From Sphaerochaeta halotolerans (GTDB lineage Bacteria; Spirochaetota; Spirochaetia; Sphaerochaetales; Sphaerochaetaceae): 64,000 nt of DNA. The stretch is from the NCBI RefSeq assembly GCF_003429665.1, contig NZ_QUWK01000002.1:249848-313847 (forward strand), given 5' to 3'. The notes below the pieces were generated by a model. The model saw only the letters and a list, made by a program, of their open reading frames with translations. It searched no databases and was not told where the DNA came from. The position numbers were made by a program, and so were the translations under genes. Position 1 is the stretch's first letter; every line of letters begins with the position of its first letter. Positions 8,260-16,654 of this stretch are shown here, one piece after another.

Positions 8260-8904
8260 ATGATTATCGAACGAAGAATGACGCGTAATCCTGTTACAGC
8301 TACTCCCGATATGTCCATCGCGGAGGCATCTGCCTTGATGAAACAGGAGAAGGTCCACCGGCTTCCTGTGCTCGATAAGGAGAAACGGCTGGTTGGTATC
8401 ATAACTGAAAAGGATATCTTGTATGCCACGCCTTCTCCGGCGACAAGCCTTTCAATCCATGAGATGGCGTACCTGTTGAGCAAGCTTACGGTAAAGAAGC
8501 TCATGAGCAAGAACGTGGTTTCCATCACCAAGGACACAACAGTTGAGGAAGCTGCCCGCATGATGGTTGATCAGGATCTGAGCAGTCTTCCAGTGCTTGA
8601 AGGACAGCAGTTGATCGGTATTGTGACAAAGAGTGATATGTTCAAGATTTTGCTTGAGCTCTTTGGTGCACGTCATTTCGGAATTCGCCTAACCTTTGTG
8701 GTTGAAGATAAGCCGGGAACCATTGCCAAGATCAGTCAGGTTTTGAGTGAGGCTGGAATTGACATTATCACCTTTGGTACGTTTATGGGAACTGATCCCA
8801 CCAATGCCATCTGTACCATCAAGGTTCAAGGAGCATCTATCAGCAAGGTAGTGGAGCTCATGAAGCCCTATGTATCTCAGTTGCTGGATGTTCGGGAGGT
8901 CTGA
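8260..8904 (+). CDS. CBS-pair and ACT domain protein, AcuB-like
   Basis: A 214-residue cytoplasmic protein with two CBS domains (about 1-60 and 75-135; motifs HRLPVLDKEKRLVGIITEKDIL and LSSLPVLEGQQLIGIVTKSDM) and a C-terminal ACT-like domain (about 146-210, LTFVVEDKPGTIAKISQVLSE). CBS pairs usually bind adenosine nucleotides, and ACT domains often bind amino acids. Its place directly after the branched-chain amino acid transporter suggests it senses energy state or amino acids, which is inference. Start is ATG after TAGGAGA. Its stop abuts the next gene with no gap. Confidence 0.85.
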   Translation: MIIERRMTRNPVTATPDMSIAEASALMKQEKVHRLPVLDKEKRLVGIITEKDILYATPSPATSLSIHEMAYLLSKLTVKKLMSKNVVSITKDTTVEEAARMMVDQDLSSLPVLEGQQLIGIVTKSDMFKILLELFGARHFGIRLTFVVEDKPGTIAKISQVLSEAGIDIITFGTFMGTDPTNAICTIKVQGASISKVVELMKPYVSQLLDVREV

Positions 8905-9873
8905 GTGCCGAAGAAGAAAAAGAAGGCTTCGAATACAAGCGAGACGGCTGGAAACAGCCGTCTTGTAGTTGATTCAGATGCCTACAAGCCGTTTGAACAC
9001 ATACATGAAGCAAAAAAGCAACCTGTGAAGCAGAAACAGCCTGTCAGTCAACGGAAAGAGCCATTGGTGCTTGGGTATGATCCAAAGGCAAATTTTGGCG
9101 ATATCCTTGCCACATGGGAGCAGACAGGGGAACTAGGTGGAGTAACCAAGCGGATGAAGAGCCACAGCAAGGTAGCAGTGGAGAAATCCTTTGGTGAGAT
9201 TCTTCAAGAATGGGAAGGGGAAAAGCAAACTGCCAAAAGCAAGAAAGCTGATCAGGTTTCTATCAAGAAGAGTAAGACCTATGTGCCCAAGAAGGATTTT
9301 GCCTCACTCCTGGATGAGTTCGAGGGGAGTGAACGCCCCAAGAAGAAACGAGGGAAGCCTGTCTCCGATCAGCGAAAGAGAGAACAAGAGGACCTTCCCG
9401 TACAACCTTCACAGGAGATGCAGGAAGCACTTGATGAGAAAGTTGAGCTTGACCAGGAACGTGATAGCTCGGTGAGCTGGTCCTTTGCTGATACCTACAA
9501 ACAATGGTCAACAGTGCGTGATGAAGAAGCAGCCATCAAGCAGGCGCAGAAGGAAAAGCAGGAGGGGAAGAGCGATCCCTACACCATATCAGCGCTTCGT
9601 GCAATGGAGCCCCAGTCAACATTGGACCTGCATGGCATGAAGGTGGCGGAAGCAGAGCAGGCAACCGCAGAATTCCTGCGTTCAGCAAAGGAACAACGAC
9701 TTCTGAAGGTTGCAATCATCACTGGAAAAGGTTTGCACAATGACAAGGGGTATTCCCTTTTGAAGGAAGCTGCACTCTCCCAGATACGTATCAGCAAGGT
9801 AGTACGTGAAGCGTACACCCCAAAAGCCCAGTATGGTGGTAGTGGAGCTATTTGGATCATCATGAAACGATGA
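8905..9873 (+). CDS. Smr-domain protein with N-terminal FGxIL-xWE repeats
   Basis: A 322-residue protein. The C-terminal part (about 238-322) is a Smr domain: LDLHG at 240-244, the TGKGLH loop, and terminal GGSGAIWIIMKR. Smr domains are nucleic-acid-binding and often nucleases; bacterial members act in ribosome rescue or mismatch processing. The N-terminal 200 residues are low-complexity and Lys-rich and hold four spaced copies of one motif: FGDILATWE (64-72), FGEILQEWE (96-104), FASLLDEFE (132-140) and FADTYKQW (194-201). These look like short linear docking motifs. It starts at GTG directly after the CBS-ACT stop codon. Confidence 0.82.
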   Translation: MPKKKKKASNTSETAGNSRLVVDSDAYKPFEHIHEAKKQPVKQKQPVSQRKEPLVLGYDPKANFGDILATWEQTGELGGVTKRMKSHSKVAVEKSFGEILQEWEGEKQTAKSKKADQVSIKKSKTYVPKKDFASLLDEFEGSERPKKKRGKPVSDQRKREQEDLPVQPSQEMQEALDEKVELDQERDSSVSWSFADTYKQWSTVRDEEAAIKQAQKEKQEGKSDPYTISALRAMEPQSTLDLHGMKVAEAEQATAEFLRSAKEQRLLKVAIITGKGLHNDKGYSLLKEAALSQIRISKVVREAYTPKAQYGGSGAIWIIMKR

Positions 9874-9897
9874 TCCTGTCAATAAGAACGCACAAGA

Positions 9898-9927
9898 AAG
9901 CCGGGTTCTCAAGGGAATCCGGCTTTT
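9898..9927. terminator. Bidirectional terminator between Smr gene and infA
   Basis: Stem AAGCCGGGTTC / GAATCCGGCTT with one G-T pair and a 6-nt loop, followed by TT. It lies between two converging genes, with A-rich sequence upstream, so it can serve both. Confidence 0.8.
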
Positions 9928-9942
9928 CCCACATTGGTGGTG

Positions 9943-10161
9943 TTAGCGCTCGCGGTAAATGATACGACCTTTGGTCAGATCATAGGGAGAAAGTGCAACA
10001 CGCACGGTATCACCAGGAACAATCCTGATGTAGTGTTTGCGCATCTTGCCCGAAAGATGGGCAAGAATGACATGTTCATTCTGTAGTTCCACACGGAACA
10101 TGGTGTTGGGAAGTGCTTCGCGTACGATGCCTTCTACTTCAATTGCTTCTTCTTTGGCCAC
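9943..10161 (-). CDS. infA: Translation initiation factor IF-1
   Basis: A 72-residue OB-fold protein that binds the 30S A site during initiation. The motifs [30 protein letters not shown] and LTKGRIIYR are diagnostic and the length is exactly as expected. It starts at GTG 10161 after GGAGG. It has its own near-perfect promoter, placed right after the upstream transporter gene, so it is probably expressed independently. Confidence 0.97.
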   Translation of the reverse strand: MAKEEAIEVEGIVREALPNTMFRVELQNEHVILAHLSGKMRKHYIRIVPGDTVRVALSPYDLTKGRIIYRER

Positions 10162-10194
10162 AAAACCTCCAAATATTTGCTTAAAAGCAAGAAA

Positions 10195-10223
10195 ATTATA
10201 TGCACTAGGTCAAAATGTGTCAA
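10195..10223 (-). promoter_or_regulatory. Consensus sigma70 promoter of infA
   Basis: On the minus strand, TTGACA (10218-10223), a 17-bp spacer, then TATAAT (10195-10200): both hexamers match consensus fully. Downstream in the leader lies a small palindrome, TTGCTT-TT-AAGCAA, before the ribosome site. Confidence 0.9.
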
Positions 10224-10230
10224 CAGTGTC

Positions 10231-11622
10231 CTATGCAATAAAAATATCCCAATATCCTTTCAGGAAGATGCCTAAAATGATTGCTGGCAATACGTACTTG
10301 AAGTACGGACGAAGCACCTTGGGAAAACCTAATCCGTTGGATCCACTATCTGCTTCTGTGATAAACTTGTCCCATCCCCAACCATATTTCCAAGTACAGT
10401 AAATGGTGAAGAAAAGCGATCCCAGAGGGAGGAGGGTAGAACTTACCACAAAGTCCTCAAGGTCAAGGACTCCCGTCCCCGGTCCAAGAGGCTGGAATCC
10501 TGCAAGTACGTTGAATCCAAGGATACAGGGAAGGCTGAGCAGGACAATGGCGATTCCATTGAACAGGGTTGCCTTCTTGCGATCAACGCCCTTGGTGTCG
10601 ATCCAGAAGCTGATGATGTTCTCAAAAACTGCAATAAGCGTGCTTAATGCTGCAAAGCTCATGAAGAGGAAGAACAGGGAACCCCAAATACGGCCACCCG
10701 ACATTTGATTAAAAATGTTGGGAAGTGTGATGAAGATCAGCGAAGGACCGGCATCGGGCTGAACACCGAAGGCAAATGCAGCAGGGAAAATAATCAGGCC
10801 ACTACAAAGGGCTACAAATGTATCAAGGCCGATGATGCGGACCGCTTCACCCGTGAGGCGGTGTTCCTTGCCGATATAGGAACCAAAGATGGAGATAGAG
10901 CCGATGCCGAGGCTCAAGGTGAAGAATGCTTGGCCCATTGCTGCATATATTGTTTCAGAGAGACCGCTTTCGACCATCTTTCCAAAGTCAGGAACCAAGT
11001 AAAACTTCAGTCCTTCTCCAGCACCATCGAGTAGCATGCTGTTGAACGCGAGGACCAGCATTAACAGGAGTAGACCGATCATCATTTGCTTGGTAATTTT
11101 CTCTACTCCACTTTGTAATCCCTTGGCTACGGGAAGGAGTCCCAAGACTACAGCCAGAATCATCCAGAAGATCATGCTTCCAGGTTTCCCCAGCATGGTA
11201 GAAAAGAATCCGCCTACTTGATCGGCGTTCAACCCAACAAAGTCTCCTTTGATGGTGTGAACAAAATAGGAAAGAAGCCATCCGGTAATTGTCGTGTAGA
11301 ACATCATTAAAACGTAGTTACCGATAATGGCAAGTTTGCCATACAGATGCCAAGGTTTTTTCGTCGGTGTCAAAGTTTCGAACGTAAGTCCAATATTGGT
11401 CTGACTTGCTCTTCCGATGGAAAGTTCCATGACCATGACCGGAAGGCCGAGGATAATGAGAAATACCATGTAGACCAGTACAAACGCGGCTCCTCCGTAC
11501 CTTCCTGCTATGTAAGGGAAACGCCATACGTTCCCCAGCCCGATGGCACATCCCGCTGATAGGAGGATGAAGCCCAATCTGCTCGCCAATGCTTCCCGTG
11601 TTTTTGTAGCGCCTAAACTCAT
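10231..11622 (-). CDS. Sodium-dependent amino acid transporter, NSS (SNF) family
   Basis: A 463-residue inner-membrane symporter with about twelve hydrophobic segments. TM1 carries the family hallmark AGCAIGLGNVWRFPYIAGRYGG, which holds the sodium and substrate sites, followed by GLPVMVMELSIGRASQ. Bacterial members such as LeuT, MhsT and TnaT carry neutral or aromatic amino acids. It is divergent from glyA with a 169-bp shared upstream region, so glycine or serine is a reasonable guess for the substrate, but this is inference. The upstream region does not match the glycine riboswitch. Confidence 0.9.
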   Translation of the reverse strand: MSLGATKTREALASRLGFILLSAGCAIGLGNVWRFPYIAGRYGGAAFVLVYMVFLIILGLPVMVMELSIGRASQTNIGLTFETLTPTKKPWHLYGKLAIIGNYVLMMFYTTITGWLLSYFVHTIKGDFVGLNADQVGGFFSTMLGKPGSMIFWMILAVVLGLLPVAKGLQSGVEKITKQMMIGLLLLMLVLAFNSMLLDGAGEGLKFYLVPDFGKMVESGLSETIYAAMGQAFFTLSLGIGSISIFGSYIGKEHRLTGEAVRIIGLDTFVALCSGLIIFPAAFAFGVQPDAGPSLIFITLPNIFNQMSGGRIWGSLFFLFMSFAALSTLIAVFENIISFWIDTKGVDRKKATLFNGIAIVLLSLPCILGFNVLAGFQPLGPGTGVLDLEDFVVSSTLLPLGSLFFTIYCTWKYGWGWDKFITEADSGSNGLGFPKVLRPYFKYVLPAIILGIFLKGYWDIFIA

Positions 11623-11791
11623 ATACTCTCTCTCTTCTCACTAGTGTAGCAAGTTGTTCATTGTAGAAGACAACCGCCACATTCTGAAGTATGATAAGGA
11701 AAAATGCAACCCAAAATTGCCTGGTGCGTTGACAGAGACGCCCTACAGGGGCAAGATACCAAGTAACATAGCACGCAAAGAGGTATAACAC

Positions 11792-13321
11792 ATGTCCAGT
11801 GGAACAGCATTGCAAGCGTATTTGTCAGAAACCAAAGAGATGAATGGCCCTATGGTTGCCTATACTGCAGCCCTTGAACAGATTGCACAAGTCGATTCGG
11901 GTATTGCAGGTCGCATTGTCAATGAGCTGAAAGATCAGCGAACCCACTTGAAGTTGATTGCAAGTGAGAATTTTTCATCAATCGCTTCCCAGCTTGCAAT
12001 GGGCAACCTGCTCACCGACAAGTATAGTGAAGGGTTTGCCTACCACCGTTTCTATGCTGGTTGTGACAATGTCGATGCCATAGAAGCGGCTGCTTGCGAG
12101 TATGCTTGCGAACTCTTTGGTGCTGAGCATGCTTATGTGCAACCTCATAGTGGTGCTGATGCCAACTTGGTTGCGTACTGGGCAATTCTCAATACGCGCA
12201 TCCAGATTCCCGCCTTGGAGGAGATTGGGATACCCAATCCCAGTAACCTCAGCCGGCAGCAGTGGGACCAGGTTCGAGAGAAGCTGGGAAACCAACGACT
12301 CTTGGGTCTTGATTACTACTCGGGAGGACACCTGACACACGGGTATCGCCAGAACATCTCAGCTCAGATGTTTGATGCTTATACGTATACAGTTGAGGAA
12401 AAGAGCGGGCTGCTTGACTATGATGCAATTGAGAAAATGGCGCAGGAAGTCAAGCCGTTGATTCTCTTGGCTGGTTATAGTGCATACCCGAGGAAGATTG
12501 ACTTCAAACGGATGAGTGAAATTGCCCATGGCGTAGGTGCTGTATTCATGGTTGATATGGCCCACTTTGCTGGCTTGGTTGCAGGAAAAGTCTTCACTGG
12601 AGCCTATGACCCAATTCCCTGGGCTGATGTTGTAACCACGACAACTCATAAGACACTGCGTGGTCCACGAGGTGGTATGATACTCTGCAAGAAGGAGTTT
12701 GCTGAAAGTGTGGACAAGGGGTGCCCATTGGTGCTCGGTGGCCCACTTCCCCATGTGATGGCAGCAAAGGCCATTGCACTCAAGGAAGCTCTTGCCCCAT
12801 CATTCAAAACCTATGCACAGGACATCGTAAGAAACTCTGATGCATTGGCAAAAGCGTGCCTTGCTGAAGGAATTCCTGTTGCAACAGGGGGAACGGACAA
12901 CCATTTGATGCTTCTTGATGTCAGGCCCTTTGACCTGAACGGGCGACAAGCTGAGACCGCCCTCAGGGAGTGTGGCGTTACATTGAACCGGAATGCGCTT
13001 CCATTTGATCCGAACGGCCCTTGGTACACCAGTGGTCTTCGTATTGGAACCCCTGCTGTAACGACGCTCAAAATGGGCACACAAGAGATGAAAGAAATTG
13101 CATCCATAATCGCGCTGGTACTTAACCATACCAAGCCGATGATTCTCACCAAGGGTGCAAATGCTGGCCAGCCAAGCAAGGCAAAGGCGGTAACTGAGAA
13201 TACAGCAAAGCAAGAAGCCCAGAAACGAGTTCTGGCATTGCTCGAGAAGTTCAAGCTCTATCCTGAGCTGGACCTTCCGTTCCTTGAGAAGCATTTTCCA
13301 CTCGACAATAGCGAGCGGTGA
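11792..13321 (+). CDS. glyA: Serine hydroxymethyltransferase (long form)
   Basis: PLP enzyme interconverting serine and glycine with tetrahydrofolate as one-carbon carrier. The PLP lysine is K287 in TTTTHKTLRGPRGG. Other landmarks are LIASENFSS, YSEGFAYHRFYAGC and VDMAHFAGLVAGKVF. At 509 residues it exceeds the usual 415-430, with an N-terminal extension of about 35 residues and an insertion around 131-175. Long forms like this are known in chlamydiae and treponemes. Start ATG follows AAGAGGT; a TTGACA lies at 11729-11734 without a clear -10. Leads into gcvH 30 nt later. Confidence 0.95.
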   Translation: MSSGTALQAYLSETKEMNGPMVAYTAALEQIAQVDSGIAGRIVNELKDQRTHLKLIASENFSSIASQLAMGNLLTDKYSEGFAYHRFYAGCDNVDAIEAAACEYACELFGAEHAYVQPHSGADANLVAYWAILNTRIQIPALEEIGIPNPSNLSRQQWDQVREKLGNQRLLGLDYYSGGHLTHGYRQNISAQMFDAYTYTVEEKSGLLDYDAIEKMAQEVKPLILLAGYSAYPRKIDFKRMSEIAHGVGAVFMVDMAHFAGLVAGKVFTGAYDPIPWADVVTTTTHKTLRGPRGGMILCKKEFAESVDKGCPLVLGGPLPHVMAAKAIALKEALAPSFKTYAQDIVRNSDALAKACLAEGIPVATGGTDNHLMLLDVRPFDLNGRQAETALRECGVTLNRNALPFDPNGPWYTSGLRIGTPAVTTLKMGTQEMKEIASIIALVLNHTKPMILTKGANAGQPSKAKAVTENTAKQEAQKRVLALLEKFKLYPELDLPFLEKHFPLDNSER

Positions 13322-13351
13322 TGGTAGCATTGACGATGGTGGAGGCAAGCA

Positions 13352-13735
13352 ATGAGTAAGATTATGGAAAATCTGCGCTACAGCAAAGATCATGAATGGG
13401 TTCGCATTGAAGGCGATAAGGCCTACGTTGGTATAACAGACCATGCACAGCATGAACTAGGTGAGATTGTCTTTGTTGAACTTCCTCCCCTTGGTGAGCA
13501 ATATCGCAAGGGAGAAGAGATATCTACCGTTGAGAGCGTCAAGGCAGCTTCAGCCATCATTAACCCTGTTGAGGGGGTCGTGCATGAAGCCAATGAGGAT
13601 CTGGATGGATCTCCTGAATTGATCAACGAGGATTGTTATGCACATCACCTCTATATTCTTACTTCCTTTTCTCAAGCTGATTATGATGAACTGTTGGATG
13701 CGAAGGCATACCAAGCATACCTAGAGACTCTATAA
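13352..13735 (+). CDS. gcvH: Glycine cleavage system H protein
   Basis: A 127-residue lipoyl carrier that shuttles the aminomethyl arm between P, T and L proteins. The lipoylated lysine is K64 in STVESVKAAS. The fold markers HEWVRIEG, YVGITDHAQHELGEIVFVELP and NPVEGVVHEAN are all present. The ribosome site GGAGG sits before ATG 13352. Part of glyA-gcvH-gcvPA-gcvPB; a hairpin separates it from gcvPA. No gcvT is present in this cluster. Confidence 0.96.
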   Translation: MSKIMENLRYSKDHEWVRIEGDKAYVGITDHAQHELGEIVFVELPPLGEQYRKGEEISTVESVKAASAIINPVEGVVHEANEDLDGSPELINEDCYAHHLYILTSFSQADYDELLDAKAYQAYLETL

Positions 13736-13752
13736 AGAGAGCATACCTGTGA

Positions 13753-13771
13753 GCCGCCAGATCTTGGCGGC
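13753..13771 (+). terminator. Small hairpin between gcvH and gcvPA
   Basis: GCCGCCA, loop GATCT, TGGCGGC, followed by CTTTGTTTG. A GC-rich 7-bp stem with a broken T-tract; it may act as a weak attenuator or as an RNA-stability element inside the operon. Confidence 0.5.
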
Positions 13772-13800
13772 CTTTGTTTGCCCATGTGCTGGAGGCATAC

Positions 13801-15156
13801 ATGATATATCCCTATATTCCCCATACTGATGAAGATCGAAAGATTATGCTTGAAGCTATCGGTCTTTCTTCAATGGAGGAGCTTTTTTCCGGTTTGTCAG
13901 AGGACATTCTCCTCTCTGATTCAGTTCCAATCAGTCATGGTCGGACTGAAGACGAAGTGCAACGAATGATTGATTCCATTGCACAACGCAATGTTCGAGG
14001 TATACCGTTTCTGGGGTGTGGTTGTTATGACCATATTATACCCTCTACGGTTGAGGCGCTTTCCAGTCTTCCTTCCTTCGTTACTGCATATACTCCTTAC
14101 CAAGCAGAGATGAGCCAAGGGTTGCTCCAAGCAATCTATGAGTTCCAAAGCATGATTTGTGAGATTACTTCAATGGATGTAGCAAATGCCTCGCTGTATG
14201 ATGGAGCTAATGCTGCAAGTGAAGCTGCTTCCTTGATGGTGGGGGCAAAACGACATGCATCGGTGGTGTTGGTCTCCTCTACACTGCACCCATTTACCCT
14301 GCAGGTCCTGCAGACGTGGGCAAAGGGAACCGGAAAGTCCCTGCGCATCGTAAAGGAGAAAGATGGAGTGGTGGACCTTTCGCTGCTTTCCTCCCTTCTG
14401 GATTCTACGTGTGCTGGATTGATTGTCCAGAGCCCAAACCGATACGGCTTGTTGGAATCATATGAGGGAGTTGCAGAGATTCTTCATGAGCAAAAAGCAC
14501 TTTTTGCCATTTCAAATGATCCCCTGTCCCTTGCGATGCAAAAATCTCCAGGGCAATGGAATGCAGACATTGCAATCGGGGATACCCAGTCCTTGGGACT
14601 CCCACTTGCCTTTGGTGGCCCGAGCTGTGGTTTCATGGCGGTGAAGGAAGCACTCCTGAGAAAACTCCCAGGTCGGTTGGTTGGCCTGACTGAAGATGGG
14701 AAAGGAAGAAAAGGGTTCACCCTGACGTTCCAAGCGAGAGAGCAACATATAAAGCGAGAGCGTGCAACAAGCAATATCTGTTCCAACCAGGCATTGGCGG
14801 CACTGATGACTACCATCCATCTTTCCAGCCTCGGATGGGACGGGATGCTCGAGGCTGCAAACCAAAGCTATGCCAAGGCACATTATCTGGCATACCATCT
14901 AGCCCAGCTTCCAGGAATGACCTTGGTTTGGGACAAACCTTTCTGGTGTGAATTCCCCTTGGTTTTTTCCGATTCCAAACGTCTGAGAAAGTTTATGCAA
15001 GAGCTCCGTAATGAAGGGATATTTGCTGGTGTAAGACTTTCAACACTGACTCGAAAGGTCAAGGATGAATTAGTTCTCCTTGTCGCTGTGACGGAAAAAC
15101 GTAGTCGTGAGGAGCTGGAACTCTACCTAGCAGCAGCACGGAGGGTCATGAAATGA
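13801..15156 (+). CDS. gcvPA: Glycine dehydrogenase (decarboxylating) subunit 1
   Basis: N-terminal half of the split P protein, which with GcvPB decarboxylates glycine on PLP and loads the H protein. It contains IPFLGCGCYDH, FVTAYTPYQAEMSQGLLQ, YDGANAASEAA and SNICSNQAL, all typical. The start is ATG 13801 preceded by TGGAGG; an in-frame TTG upstream has no ribosome site. Length of 451 residues is normal. Its stop overlaps the gcvPB start by 4 nt, matching the need for equal subunits. Confidence 0.95.
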   Translation: MIYPYIPHTDEDRKIMLEAIGLSSMEELFSGLSEDILLSDSVPISHGRTEDEVQRMIDSIAQRNVRGIPFLGCGCYDHIIPSTVEALSSLPSFVTAYTPYQAEMSQGLLQAIYEFQSMICEITSMDVANASLYDGANAASEAASLMVGAKRHASVVLVSSTLHPFTLQVLQTWAKGTGKSLRIVKEKDGVVDLSLLSSLLDSTCAGLIVQSPNRYGLLESYEGVAEILHEQKALFAISNDPLSLAMQKSPGQWNADIAIGDTQSLGLPLAFGGPSCGFMAVKEALLRKLPGRLVGLTEDGKGRKGFTLTFQAREQHIKRERATSNICSNQALAALMTTIHLSSLGWDGMLEAANQSYAKAHYLAYHLAQLPGMTLVWDKPFWCEFPLVFSDSKRLRKFMQELRNEGIFAGVRLSTLTRKVKDELVLLVAVTEKRSREELELYLAAARRVMK

Positions 15157-16604
15157 GAGAGACACTATTGATTGAACAATCCAAACAGGGAAGAAAAGCC
15201 TATTGTTTCCCTCCCTTGGATCTCCCCAAGGGGTTTCAACAGGCACTTCCTCCTCTTCCAGAATCCATCCGTAGAGAACAACCAGCGCGCCTACCTGAAG
15301 TCTCTGAATTGGATGTGGTCAGGCATTTTACCCGACTTTCCACGATGGCCCATGGAGTGGACAACGGAATGTATCCCCTCGGTTCCTGCACGATGAAATA
15401 CAATCCCAAGCTCAGTGAGCATATTGCGAAAATGGATGCATTTACAAAAATACATCCATTGCAGGATGTCTCAACAACACAGGGAAGTCTCTCCATCATG
15501 TTCAATCTGCTTGAGGACCTTTCCTCCATCACTGGCATGAAATGGGGTACCCTACAACCCTGTGCTGGAGCCCATGGCGAATACACTGGCTTGAAGATGG
15601 TCAAATCCTACTATGAGAAGCGAGGAGAGACCGGCCGAACCAAGATTCTCATCCCTTCCAGCGCTCACGGTACCAATCCAGCCAGTGCAATGGTAAATGG
15701 TTTTGCAGTGGTTTCCATTGGTTCCAATGAGAAAGGGCAGGTAGATTTGGAGGACCTTGAGGCTAAACTGGATGATTCTGTTGCTGCCGTGATGATGACC
15801 AATCCCAATACCTTGGGGATTTTTGAACAGAATATTCTTCTCATCAGCAAGATGGTACATGCCCATGGAGCCTTGATGTACTATGACGGTGCCAACATGA
15901 ATGCCATACTGGGCATGGCGACTCCTGGCGAGATGGGCTTTGATGTCGTGCATCTCAATCTGCACAAAACTTTTGCCACCCCACATGGGGGAGGGGGGCC
16001 GGGAAGTGGACCTGTGATGGTAAATAATACACTCAGGCCATTCCTTCCAAAGCCGGATATCCTTCTGACCGATAGTGGCTATGTCCTTGATTGGGATGGT
16101 GAAGACTCCATCGGGAAAGTCAGCATGTTCTGGGGGAATTTCCTGGTACTGCTTAGAGCATACGTCTATATTTTGAGAATGGGTAGTGAAGGACTTCGCT
16201 CTGCAAGTGCCCATGCCGTGTTGAATGCAAACTATGTGGCAAAACGGTTATGCGATGTGTGTGAAATTCCCTACGGGGAACAGTGCATGCATGAGTTTGT
16301 CATCAGCTTGGAGGAGTATAGACAGAACAATGGTGTAAGAGCTCAGGATATTGCAAAAGCCCTCATTGACAAGGGGTATCATCCTCCCACCATGTATTTC
16401 CCCTCACTGGTAAGCGAGGCGCTTATGATTGAACCGACTGAGAGTGAGAGCCTTGAGACATTGGACGCTTTCATCCTCGCATTCCGTTCAATCCTTGCAC
16501 AAGCAAAGGAAGATCCTGAATATGTGAAGGGGGCTCCGTATACTACACCGGTTGGCCGATTGGATGAGGTGAAGGCAATCAAGGAACCAAATCTTCGTTA
16601 CTGA
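15153..16604 (+). CDS. gcvPB: Glycine dehydrogenase (decarboxylating) subunit 2
   Basis: C-terminal half of the split P protein and carrier of PLP. The Schiff-base lysine lies in HLNLHKTFATPHGGGGPGSGP. GSCTMKYNP, QPCAGAHGEYTGL and PSSAHGTNPASA are further family markers. The 483-residue length is normal. Last gene of the glycine cluster; the stop is followed by 50 nt and then a hydantoinase gene on the same strand. Confidence 0.96.
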   Translation: MRETLLIEQSKQGRKAYCFPPLDLPKGFQQALPPLPESIRREQPARLPEVSELDVVRHFTRLSTMAHGVDNGMYPLGSCTMKYNPKLSEHIAKMDAFTKIHPLQDVSTTQGSLSIMFNLLEDLSSITGMKWGTLQPCAGAHGEYTGLKMVKSYYEKRGETGRTKILIPSSAHGTNPASAMVNGFAVVSIGSNEKGQVDLEDLEAKLDDSVAAVMMTNPNTLGIFEQNILLISKMVHAHGALMYYDGANMNAILGMATPGEMGFDVVHLNLHKTFATPHGGGGPGSGPVMVNNTLRPFLPKPDILLTDSGYVLDWDGEDSIGKVSMFWGNFLVLLRAYVYILRMGSEGLRSASAHAVLNANYVAKRLCDVCEIPYGEQCMHEFVISLEEYRQNNGVRAQDIAKALIDKGYHPPTMYFPSLVSEALMIEPTESESLETLDAFILAFRSILAQAKEDPEYVKGAPYTTPVGRLDEVKAIKEPNLRY

Positions 16605-16619
16605 GCGATGCTTTTTGCT

Positions 16620-16648
16620 TTGCAGTCTCTCCAATCCTGAGGTATCCT
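16620..16648 (+). promoter_or_regulatory. Candidate leaderless promoter of the hydantoinase gene
   Basis: TTGCAG (16620-16625), a 17-bp spacer, then TATCCT (16643-16648). The ATG at 16655 begins 6 nt after the -10, where transcription would start. The AAGG before the ATG is too close (1 nt) to be a normal ribosome site. Confidence 0.45.
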
Positions 16649-16654
16649 TAAGGT

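Noticed and set aside
11623..11791. Possible glycine riboswitch between the NSS transporter and glyA
   Set aside because: A GGGGCAAG stretch is present, but the conserved aptamer core and the second conserved block of the glycine riboswitch were not found on either strand.
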